Assembly: GCA_051208045.1 (NCBI GenBank)
Contig: JBPJFY010000011.1
Span: forward strand, 70,347-134,346
Direction: 5' to 3'
Length of the DNA: 64,000 nucleotides
DNA from: LZORAL124-50-18 sp051208045
Lineage (GTDB): Bacteria; Pseudomonadota; Gammaproteobacteria; Pseudomonadales; Oleiphilaceae
Below the pieces are notes generated by a model. It did no database searches. It had not been told where the DNA came from and saw nothing but the letters and a program-made list of their open reading frames with translations. Positions 25,424 to 32,860 of this stretch are shown here, one piece after another; position 1 is the stretch's first letter; each line of letters begins with the position of its first letter. Position numbers and translations under genes: made by a program.

Positions 25424-26890
25424 TTACGCGACATCAATCAGCGCTACACTGCCATCAGGCATCACTTCCGCTACCTGCCCTTCCGGCTCTTTCAGCAAAA
25501 ACAGCGCAACGAAGCCAAGTACCGCGGTGCCAGCAATCACAAAGAAGAACGTCTGATAGGAAACCATGGAAAGCACCGTCAGATAAAACACCGCGCCCAC
25601 ATTTCCGTACGCCCCCGTCATACCGGCAATTTGTCCGGTCAAACGACGCTTGATCAATGGTACCACGGCAAAAACCGCACCCTCACCCGCCTGCACGAAG
25701 AAAGAGCACGCCATTGCAGCCACAACGGCCAGTACCAGCGGCCAGGAAGAATCAATCACACCCATGACCGCGTAACCGACGGCCAGACCCGCTGTCAGAA
25801 TCAACAGCGTTTTCTTACGACCAAATTTGTCACTGATCAATCCGCCGCCAGGGCGAGACATCAAATTCATAAAAGCATACGCTGAAGCCACCAAACCAGC
25901 CAACACGGGGCTCAGGTCGAACGTTTCCGCGAAAAAGAGCGGCAACATGGAGACGACGGCCAACTCGGACCCAAAGGTCGCGAAATACAAAACGTTCAAC
26001 ACTGCCACCTGCTTGAACTGGTAGCGGTGAATCTCTGGCACCGGCTTGACAAAAATCTCTTTGTTAATCTGATAGGCTTTATTAGAATCGAATAAAAACA
26101 GCGCTCCCAGACCGACGTAAATAGCGGTAGCAGCACCTTCGGTTAACATACCCACACCAGCAGACAGCTTCCAGGTTAACAATGCCAATGCGGCATACAT
26201 GGGCACTTTCATCACAATCAGGAAAACAAAGTCACTTTTGCTGGTTACTTCCATACCGCCAATATTCTTCGGCTTGAAATACGTCGACCCTTTGGGTGTA
26301 TCGGTTACAGAACGGTAGTAGATGACACTGAATACCAGTGAAATCAGACCGGTCAAGCCGATCGCATAACGCCAGCCTTCGTCACCGCCGAAAACCAGCG
26401 CCAGCGTCGGCAACAACATTGCGCCAGCTGCAGAACCGAAGTTCCCCCAGCCACCATAGATGCCTTCAGCCGTTCCCAACTGTTTCGCCGGGAACCACTC
26501 AGACACCATACGAATACCGATAACAAACCCTGCACCAATGAAACCCAGCAGAAAACGTGCAATCGCCGCCTGCGTGAAGGTGTCTGCCATGGCAAACATA
26601 AAACAGGGAATGCTGCTCACCGCCAGTAATGCGGAATACGTGATACGTGGACCAAACTTGTCCGTCAACATGCCAATAATGATTCGCGCCGGGATCGTTA
26701 ATGCGACGTTGAGAATCAACAGCGTTTTGACCTGTTCCTTGGTCAGGTTCAGCGTCTCGCCAATGGCACCTAATAGTGGTGCATGGTTAAACCACACAAA
26801 AAAGGTGATAAAAAATGCGATCCAACTCATGTGAAGAATCTTCATCTTCCCCGTAAACGAGAAAATGTTGATTTTTTCGGAATGACTCAT
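25424..26890 (-). CDS. Nitrate/nitrite transporter, NarK/NasA type (MFS)
   Basis: An MFS permease of 488 residues with about 12 TM helices. Nitrate-transporter signatures: FNHAPLLGAIGETLNLT after helix 1, MLTDKFGPRITY, the nitrate motif GFIGAGFVIGIRMVSEWFPA in helix 5, and GGWGNFGSAAGAMLLP. A second nitrate-type glycine motif is in the C-half (GMTGAYGNVGAVFYL). It should import nitrate for the divergent nirBD / nitrate reductase genes. I chose the ATG at 26890, preceded by AGAAGGA; the open frame extends 26 codons upstream into the promoter region. A near-consensus sigma-54 promoter lies about 62 bases upstream of this start, so co-regulation with nirB by nitrogen limitation is likely. Confidence 0.95.
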   Translation of the reverse strand: MSHSEKINIFSFTGKMKILHMSWIAFFITFFVWFNHAPLLGAIGETLNLTKEQVKTLLILNVALTIPARIIIGMLTDKFGPRITYSALLAVSSIPCFMFAMADTFTQAAIARFLLGFIGAGFVIGIRMVSEWFPAKQLGTAEGIYGGWGNFGSAAGAMLLPTLALVFGGDEGWRYAIGLTGLISLVFSVIYYRSVTDTPKGSTYFKPKNIGGMEVTSKSDFVFLIVMKVPMYAALALLTWKLSAGVGMLTEGAATAIYVGLGALFLFDSNKAYQINKEIFVKPVPEIHRYQFKQVAVLNVLYFATFGSELAVVSMLPLFFAETFDLSPVLAGLVASAYAFMNLMSRPGGGLISDKFGRKKTLLILTAGLAVGYAVMGVIDSSWPLVLAVVAAMACSFFVQAGEGAVFAVVPLIKRRLTGQIAGMTGAYGNVGAVFYLTVLSMVSYQTFFFVIAGTAVLGFVALFLLKEPEGQVAEVMPDGSVALIDVA

Positions 26891-26951
26891 AGTGGCTATC
26901 CTTCTATCAATGGTTAAACGAAAAAAATGAAAAATAGGTTGAGCCGTACCA

Positions 26952-26967
26952 TTCAAGATAAATGCCA
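26952..26967 (-). promoter_or_regulatory. Possible sigma-54 promoter of the nitrate transporter gene
   Basis: Read leftward: TGGCAT-N5-TTGAA, against consensus TGGCAC-N5-TTGCA. The GG element and the spacing are right, but the -12 GC is GA. It sits 62 bases before the start codon, much like the perfect sigma-54 site before nirB (64 bases), which supports it despite the mismatch. Confidence 0.45.
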
Positions 26968-27070
26968 CAATGCAAAACTATTATATTTATTACTTTTATA
27001 TCAATATCTTAAAACACACAAGAAACCCCTTACCTTCTCACTTTTATACCTTGAGTAGCACTAGCAGAGA

Positions 27071-27100
27071 GCAAAGATACCCCTTTATAGGTATCTTTGC
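27071..27100. other. 11-bp inverted repeat in the nitrate intergenic region
   Basis: Perfect arms GCAAAGATACC / GGTATCTTTGC around an 8-base loop (CCTTTATA), in the 632-bp region between the nitrate transporter and nirB. No T-run follows on either strand, so it reads as an operator or a structured leader, not a terminator. The binding protein is unknown. Confidence 0.6.
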
Positions 27101-27263
27101 AGCCCCATTAGGGTGCACTTACCCGGTTCAGCCGCTGTCTGCCCCTTTCAGCAACGCAAAACTGCACCGTAACGCATCACTTGGACGTTTTATCGCCAAT
27201 TTTCAGCATCTGATTTTCTTTCTTCATCTATATAGCACGGTGAATTTGACGCAAACCTCCCGC

Positions 27264-27322
27264 GCACTCATATAGTGCACACAACTGACACAGAGCGGGA
27301 TCTTTTCGCACCATATCAGTAC
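27264..27322 (+). promoter_or_regulatory. Two NtrC-like enhancer dyads upstream of nirB
   Basis: Site 1 (27264-27278) is GCACT-N5-AGTGC, a perfect dyad matching the NtrC consensus GCACC-N5-GGTGC apart from one position in each arm. Site 2 (27308-27322) is GCACC-N5-AGTAC, with a full left arm and a weak right arm. The sites are 44 bp apart, about four helical turns, and lie ~120-180 bp before the sigma-54 promoter, the usual enhancer arrangement. Confidence 0.65.
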
Positions 27323-27442
27323 ACCCATTTCAGAATCACCGCACTATTCCACAGCACATTTCGCGTATTTCTTCGACGAGAACGCGCCCAAGAACGCCCT
27401 ATCCCATTGTTTTTATTAGTTATAGCTTACGCAAACAAACTA

Positions 27443-27458
27443 TGGCACAGCGTTTGCA
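27443..27458 (+). promoter_or_regulatory. Consensus sigma-54 promoter of nirB
   Basis: TGGCAC-AGCGT-TTGCA is an exact match to the -24/-12 consensus. It lies 64 bases before the nirB start at 27523 and implies transcription from about 27470. This places nitrate assimilation under RpoN and an enhancer-binding activator, probably NtrC. It also shows that the ATG at 27442, which is in frame with nirB, is inside the promoter and not a start. Confidence 0.88.
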
Positions 27459-27522
27459 AAATACTCTTCAATATATTGAAATCTGTGGCTGTCACGCACC
27501 ACACTCAGATTCGGAGAAGAGC

Positions 27523-30063
27523 ATGTCTGAACAGAAAAAACTGGTAGTTGTAGGAAACGGCATGGTAGGCCATCGCTTTATCGAGTTTATGGCTGAGTCC
27601 CCTGCCAAGCAGAATTATTCTTTAACCACATTTTGTGAAGAACCTCGCCTTGCCTACGACCGAGTTCATTTGAGTGAGTATTTCAGCGGGAAAACGGCAG
27701 AAGATCTCTCTCTGGTTCAACCAGGATTCTATGAAGAGCATCAGGTTGAAGTCTTTCTGAACGGTGAAGTGGTTGATATTGATCGCGACGCTCAGGAAGT
27801 CATCACCGCTTCCGGTGAAAAGGTCGCCTACGACAAACTCGTACTCGCCACCGGTTCTTACCCATTTGTGCCGCCGATTCCCGGCAAAGATCGGGAAGAG
27901 TGCCTCGTCTATCGTACCATCGAAGATCTTGAAAGCATTATGGCCGTAGCGAAGAACGCAAAGGTGGGTGTCGTTGTCGGGGGTGGCCTGCTCGGTCTGG
28001 AAGCAGCCAAAGCCCTTAAGGATCTGGGTCTGGAAACTCACGTCGTGGAATTCGCGCCTCGTCTGATGGCCGTTCAGGTCGACGAAGATGGCGGCGCTTT
28101 ACTCCGTCGTAAAATAGAAGCACTGGGCGTAAAAGTGCACACCGAAAAGAACACGGTAAACATCACCGATGGTGAAAATTGCGCCACCTGTATGGAGTTC
28201 TCTGATGGTGAAATGCTTGAAACCGATCTGATTCTTTTTTCCGCCGGTATCCGTCCCAGAGATGAGCTTGCCCGAAAGACCGGCCTGGAGATCGGCGAGC
28301 GCGGCGGTATCGTGGTTAACAACTTCTGTCAAACCTCCGACCCGGACATATTCGCCATCGGTGAATGTGCCCTGTGGGAAGGCAGAATCTTCGGCTTGGT
28401 CGCACCGGGATACCAGATGGCAAAAACCGTTGCCGAGCATCTCAATGCAGAGGCGACAGAGTTTACCGGCGCAGACATGAGCACCAAATTGAAGTTGATG
28501 GGCGTTGACGTGGCGAGTATCGGCGATGCGCACGGGCGCACGGAAGGCGCACGCAACTTCACGTACAAAGATGAAGTCAACGAGGTGTACAAAAAACTGG
28601 TTGTAGACGCCGCGGGTAAAAAACTGTTGGGCGCGGTGTTAATTGGCGATGCGGACGCCTATGGCACCCTGCTTCAACTGCACCTCAACGATATGGATCT
28701 GCCGGAGCACCCGGACGCCCTGATTCTGCCTCAGCGAGATGGCGCTGCCCCTGCCGGTATTGGTGTGGACGCACTGCCTGAAGCGGCACAAATCTGCTCC
28801 TGCTTTGATGTCACCAAAGGTCAGATCCAGGACGCCGTGCAAGGTGGTTGCTGCACCATGGGTGACCTGAAAGATGCCACCAAGGCAAGCACCGGCTGCG
28901 GAGGTTGTGCAGCACTGGTGACCCAGGTACTGAACTCAGAGCTCACAAAGCTGGGCGTCGAAGTCAACACAGACATTTGTGAACACTTTGCCTATACCCG
29001 TCAGGATCTGTACAACCTGGTGCGCGTAGGCAACATCCACTCATTCGAAGAAATGCTCGAAAAACATGGCTCCGGCAAGGGCTGTGAGATCTGTAAGCCT
29101 GCGATTGGCTCTATTCTGGCCAGCTGCTGGAATGACTACATACTGGATGACAAGCACATTGGATTACAGGACACCAACGACATATTCCTGGGCAACATGC
29201 AAAAAGACGGCACCTACTCCATCGTGCCGCGTATTGCGGGGGGAGAAATTACCCCCGAAAAACTGATTGTCCTGGGTGAGGTTGCGAAAGAGTTTAACCT
29301 GTATACAAAAATTACCGGCGGGCAGCGCATCGACCTGTTCGGCGCTCAGCTGCATGAACTCCCGCTCATTTGGCGCAAGCTGGTAGATGCAGGCTTCGAG
29401 ACGGGCCACGCATATGGTAAATCCGTGCGTACCGTCAAGTCCTGCGTTGGCAGCACCTGGTGTCGCTACGGCGTCGATGACAGCGTCGGATTGGCGATTG
29501 AAATCGAAAACCGCTACAAAGGTCTGCGTAGCCCGCACAAACTGAAATTCGCTGTTTCCGGATGCACCCGGGAGTGCGCGGAAGCCCAATCCAAAGACGT
29601 TGGCGTCATTGCCACTGAAAACGGCTGGAACCTGTATGTGTGTGGTAACGGCGGTATGAAACCCCGTCACGCCGACTTGATCGCGACCGACCTGGATAAG
29701 GAAACATTAATCAAATACGTCGATCGCTTCCTGATGTTCTACTGCCAGACGGCGGATCGACTCCAGCGTACTTCCGTATGGATGGACAATATGGAGGGCG
29801 GTCTCGACTACCTCAGAGAAGTCATTATCGATGACAAACTGGGGCTGGCACAGCAGCTGGAAGACGAGATGGCGCTGGTTGTGGGCAACTACCAGTGTGA
29901 GTGGAAAACGACGATTGAAAATCCTGAGAAACTGAAGCGTTTCAGCCATTTCATCAACAGCGACCAGAAAGATGACAACGTTGTTTTTGAAATTGAACGT
30001 GGACAGATTCGACCAGCGACCGCCGATGAAAAGGATCGCATTCAAGCGGTTGAAGTCGCTTGA
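27523..30063 (+). CDS. nirB: Assimilatory nitrite reductase [NAD(P)H], large subunit
   Basis: Reduces nitrite to ammonium with NAD(P)H through FAD, Fe-S centres and siroheme. The 846 residues contain an FAD loop (VVVGNGMVGHRF near residue 9), an NADH loop (GVVVGGGLLGLEAAKAL near 150), a BFD-like [2Fe-2S] region (CSCFDVTKGQIQDAV...GCGGCAAL, ~425-470), the nitrite/sulphite reductase half-domains, and the four Cys ligands of the siroheme-[4Fe-4S] centre (CVGSTWC near 640, CTRECAE near 680). Full length compared with E. coli NirB (847). The start at 27523 has GGAG eight bases upstream. First gene of the rightward nitrate operon, driven by the sigma-54 promoter. Confidence 0.97.
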   Translation: MSEQKKLVVVGNGMVGHRFIEFMAESPAKQNYSLTTFCEEPRLAYDRVHLSEYFSGKTAEDLSLVQPGFYEEHQVEVFLNGEVVDIDRDAQEVITASGEKVAYDKLVLATGSYPFVPPIPGKDREECLVYRTIEDLESIMAVAKNAKVGVVVGGGLLGLEAAKALKDLGLETHVVEFAPRLMAVQVDEDGGALLRRKIEALGVKVHTEKNTVNITDGENCATCMEFSDGEMLETDLILFSAGIRPRDELARKTGLEIGERGGIVVNNFCQTSDPDIFAIGECALWEGRIFGLVAPGYQMAKTVAEHLNAEATEFTGADMSTKLKLMGVDVASIGDAHGRTEGARNFTYKDEVNEVYKKLVVDAAGKKLLGAVLIGDADAYGTLLQLHLNDMDLPEHPDALILPQRDGAAPAGIGVDALPEAAQICSCFDVTKGQIQDAVQGGCCTMGDLKDATKASTGCGGCAALVTQVLNSELTKLGVEVNTDICEHFAYTRQDLYNLVRVGNIHSFEEMLEKHGSGKGCEICKPAIGSILASCWNDYILDDKHIGLQDTNDIFLGNMQKDGTYSIVPRIAGGEITPEKLIVLGEVAKEFNLYTKITGGQRIDLFGAQLHELPLIWRKLVDAGFETGHAYGKSVRTVKSCVGSTWCRYGVDDSVGLAIEIENRYKGLRSPHKLKFAVSGCTRECAEAQSKDVGVIATENGWNLYVCGNGGMKPRHADLIATDLDKETLIKYVDRFLMFYCQTADRLQRTSVWMDNMEGGLDYLREVIIDDKLGLAQQLEDEMALVVGNYQCEWKTTIENPEKLKRFSHFINSDQKDDNVVFEIERGQIRPATADEKDRIQAVEVA

Positions 30064-30109
30064 GCAGAATAGAGCAAAAGAATTTTAATTTTCGCGAAGG
30101 AGCCTAAAC

Positions 30110-30460
30110 ATGACCCAACAGAATTATGTTTCAGTCTGCAAACTTGATGATATCGCCCCCAATACCGGCGTATGCGCATTGGTTGCCGGGGAGCAGGTCG
30201 CCCTGTTCCGCATCGGAAACTCCGACGAGGTCTATGGCATCAGCAATTACGACCCCATTGGCGATGCCAACGTGCTTTCACGCGGTTTAACCGCACATAT
30301 TAAAGGGGAAGCGTACATTGCCTCCCCACTGTACAAGCACCACTATAATCTCAAGACCGGTGTATGCCTCGAAGACGAAAGCGTCTCTGTGCACGTGTAC
30401 CCGATCTCAGTGATCAACAATGAAGTCCTGGTTGCTGCGAGTATTCAAACGGCAGCATAA
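30110..30460 (+). CDS. nirD: Assimilatory nitrite reductase, small subunit
   Basis: A 116-residue Rieske-fold partner of NirB, 46 bases downstream of it with GAAGGAG before the ATG. The fold is shown by YVSVCKLDDIAPNTGVCALV at the start, QVALFRIG, the NYDPIGDANVLSRG stretch and SPLYKHHYNLKTGVCL. As in other NirD proteins, the Cys-His ligands of true Rieske [2Fe-2S] sites are not all present, so it is structural rather than a redox carrier. It should associate with NirB in the cytoplasm. Confidence 0.95.
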   Translation: MTQQNYVSVCKLDDIAPNTGVCALVAGEQVALFRIGNSDEVYGISNYDPIGDANVLSRGLTAHIKGEAYIASPLYKHHYNLKTGVCLEDESVSVHVYPISVINNEVLVAASIQTAA

Positions 30461-30478
30461 CCGCATGAGCTCTACTCT

Positions 30479-30536
30479 CGCATCAATCCACTTGATGCGA
30501 ACCGTGCAGACGACATCCTCGTCTGCACACGTTTTT
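30479..30536 (+). terminator. Tandem hairpins ending in a T-run, between nirD and the nitrate reductase gene
   Basis: Hairpin 1 (30479-30499) has arms CGCATCAA / TTGATGCG with a 5-base loop. Hairpin 2 (30504-30528) has 10-bp arms GTGCAGACGA / TCGTCTGCAC with a CATCC loop, followed three bases later by TTTTT at 30532-30536. Hairpin 2 is an intrinsic terminator or attenuator inside the cluster. The two-hairpin layout recalls leaders controlled by ANTAR antiterminators (NasR/NasT) in other nitrate operons, though the loops are five, not six, bases. Confidence 0.75.
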
Positions 30537-30623
30537 CCACCACGGCGCATCTGCCCATGAGAGGCAACCCAATAAAACAATCGTGCCGGGTATCTGATTT
30601 CGCACACATATCTGGAGTTAATC

Positions 30624-32819
30624 ATGTTACTGGGAAGACCGGATCATAAGCCGATCAAAATCAAAGACAAACAAGTAACGCAATGGAAATACACCACCTG
30701 TGGATACTGTTCTACCGGTTGTTCCATTGAAGTTGGATTGAACGACGCAGGCAAACCGGTGGCGACGCGTGGCAATGCCGGCGCAGACGTCAATCGGGGC
30801 AAGCTCTGTATCAAGGGAATCTTCGAGCATGAGCTATTTGATGCCCCTGGTCGCGGCGACAAACCGTTAATGCGCAGCAAGCACTACCATCCGTTCCAAC
30901 CCGTCAGCTGGGATACCGCCTTTGACAAAATGGCATCCGAGATTCAGCGCATTCAAAACACCTGGGGCCGAGACGCTTTCGCGATCGTATCCACCGGTCA
31001 GCTGCTCACCGAGGAATTTTACTCCTTGGGTAAACTCGCACGCGGCTGCATTGGTACCAATAATTATGATGGCAATACTACCCTCTGTATGGCCTCCGCC
31101 GTGTCCGGCTACAAACGCTCTTTCGGCTCCGATGGCCCTCCCGGTTGTTACGATGATTTCGAGCACACAGAATGCCTGATTGCGTTTGGTTCCAACCTTC
31201 CCGAGCAACACCCGATTATCTACTGGCGGCTGAAAGAAGCCCTGGAAAAGCGCAAGTTCCCGCTGATTGTGGTCGACCCCCGCGTTACCATGCTTGCCCA
31301 GTTTGCGGATATTCATTTACCGATTACACCCGGAACGGATGTTGTATTGATCAACAGCTTAATGCATGTGATTCTGGACGAGGGACTGGAAGATCGTGCC
31401 TACATAGACGCCCATACCGCAGGCATTAAAGAAATCGAGCAAATCGTCAAGGGTTATGACCCGATTTCAGCAGCGAAAATCTGCGGTATTGACGAAGACA
31501 CGATCCGAAACGTCGCTCGTCTGTATGCCAAAGCCGGCGCTGCCATGAGCATCTGGACAATGGGCATCAATCAGAGTACTCATGGATCAGACGGCGTCGT
31601 CAACATCAATAACTTGAACCTGATTACCGGCAACATCGGAAAACCCGGCGGCACCAGCCTTTCCATTACCGGCCAGTGCAACGCCATGGGTACCCGGGAA
31701 TGGTCTTCCTGTTCCGGGCTGCCCGGCTATCGATATCTGGAAAATGACGCACATCGTCAGGAAATCGCCGATTTCTGGGGTATTGACGCGGACTTTTTCC
31801 CCACTAAGCGTGGACTAACGCAAACGGATATCTTCCCCGCGATAGAAACCGGCCAGATTAAGGGCTTGTGGCTCGTTGCCACCAATCCCATGACCTCCAT
31901 GCCACAGACATCCCGCATTCGCAAAACCCTGGAAAAACTTGAATTTCTGGTGGTTCAGGACAGCTACCAGGATGTGGAAACCAATCAATATTCCCACATG
32001 TACCTCCCGGCAGCGGTCTGGGCGGAAAAAGAAGGCTGCTTTACCAACACGGAACGTCGTGTCAACATCGTCCGCCAGGTGGTCCAACCCAAAGGGGACA
32101 GCAAGGCAGACTTCTGGATTTTTAAGGAATTGGCCAAACGCTTCCCGAACGGGGAGAAGATTCACTTTCCGGAAACGCCCTCAGAAGCCTTTGAGGAAAT
32201 GAAGCAACTTTCCGCTGGCGCTGAGCGCACACTGGACATCAGTGGCATGAGCCATGACAAAATTGAACAGGCCAGAGGCATTCAATGGCCCTATCGTGCA
32301 TCCGAAGAAAACGACACACTCAAAGGTAATCCGCGCCTTTACTCAGATGGAAAATTCCAGACCGCTTCCGGTAAGGCAACGTTGATTCCCATTGTTTATA
32401 AAGACAACAACGAATGCCCCGATGCGCAGTATCCGTTCTGGATGAACAGCGGGCGTGTTGTTGAACACTTCCATACCCGTACCCGTACCGGCAAGCTCGG
32501 TAACTGTAACAAGTTCAGCCCCACCCCCTACATGGAGATGAACCCGGATGCGGCAAGGGAACTGGGCGTGAAACATCAATCCTACGTCCGTATCGTTTCC
32601 CGCCGTGGCGACGCGGTGGTCATGGTGCAACTCACGCACCGCGTTCCGAGAAACATGGTGTTTATACCGTTTCATTTTCACGACTGCGTTAATCGTGTCT
32701 CGCTGGGCTTACTGGACCCCTACTCCAGACAGCCGGCGTTCAAACAATGCGCCGTCCGAATCGAACCGGTAGACCAAAAGGAAGCCGCTCAGCTCAACGC
32801 TGAGCGCCGAGGCTTCTAG
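30624..32819 (+). CDS. Assimilatory nitrate reductase catalytic subunit (NarB/NasA-like molybdoenzyme)
   Basis: Reduces nitrate to nitrite at a bis-MGD molybdenum centre. The 731 residues start with the N-terminal [4Fe-4S] ligands (TTCGYCSTGCSIEV, then GKLCIKGIFEH), followed by the molybdopterin oxidoreductase domain (GSDGPPGCYDDFEHTECLI, with Cys as likely Mo ligand region; FGSNLPEQHP; ATNPMTSMPQTSRI) and the C-terminal dinucleotide-binding domain (MNSGRVVEHFHTRTRTGKL). The length fits NarB-type enzymes and lacks the C-terminal BFD [2Fe-2S] extension of Klebsiella NasA. TCTGGAG precedes the ATG. Electrons probably come from the fused DmsBC-like protein encoded 41 bases downstream rather than from an NADH-linked NasB, which is absent. 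Confidence 0.92.
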   Translation: MLLGRPDHKPIKIKDKQVTQWKYTTCGYCSTGCSIEVGLNDAGKPVATRGNAGADVNRGKLCIKGIFEHELFDAPGRGDKPLMRSKHYHPFQPVSWDTAFDKMASEIQRIQNTWGRDAFAIVSTGQLLTEEFYSLGKLARGCIGTNNYDGNTTLCMASAVSGYKRSFGSDGPPGCYDDFEHTECLIAFGSNLPEQHPIIYWRLKEALEKRKFPLIVVDPRVTMLAQFADIHLPITPGTDVVLINSLMHVILDEGLEDRAYIDAHTAGIKEIEQIVKGYDPISAAKICGIDEDTIRNVARLYAKAGAAMSIWTMGINQSTHGSDGVVNINNLNLITGNIGKPGGTSLSITGQCNAMGTREWSSCSGLPGYRYLENDAHRQEIADFWGIDADFFPTKRGLTQTDIFPAIETGQIKGLWLVATNPMTSMPQTSRIRKTLEKLEFLVVQDSYQDVETNQYSHMYLPAAVWAEKEGCFTNTERRVNIVRQVVQPKGDSKADFWIFKELAKRFPNGEKIHFPETPSEAFEEMKQLSAGAERTLDISGMSHDKIEQARGIQWPYRASEENDTLKGNPRLYSDGKFQTASGKATLIPIVYKDNNECPDAQYPFWMNSGRVVEHFHTRTRTGKLGNCNKFSPTPYMEMNPDAARELGVKHQSYVRIVSRRGDAVVMVQLTHRVPRNMVFIPFHFHDCVNRVSLGLLDPYSRQPAFKQCAVRIEPVDQKEAAQLNAERRGF

Positions 32820-32860
32820 ACGGAAAGTACTTATCACACCAGATTTCTTAAGGAACCATT

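Noticed and set aside
27442..27522. 27-codon N-terminal extension of nirB from an upstream ATG
   Set aside because: The ATG is part of the sigma-54 promoter (TGGCAC at 27443) and upstream of the expected transcript start.
27001..27522. Small RNA or CRISPR-like repeats in the nitrate intergenic region
   Set aside because: Only single inverted repeats are found, with no regular direct repeats; the features fit promoter control instead.
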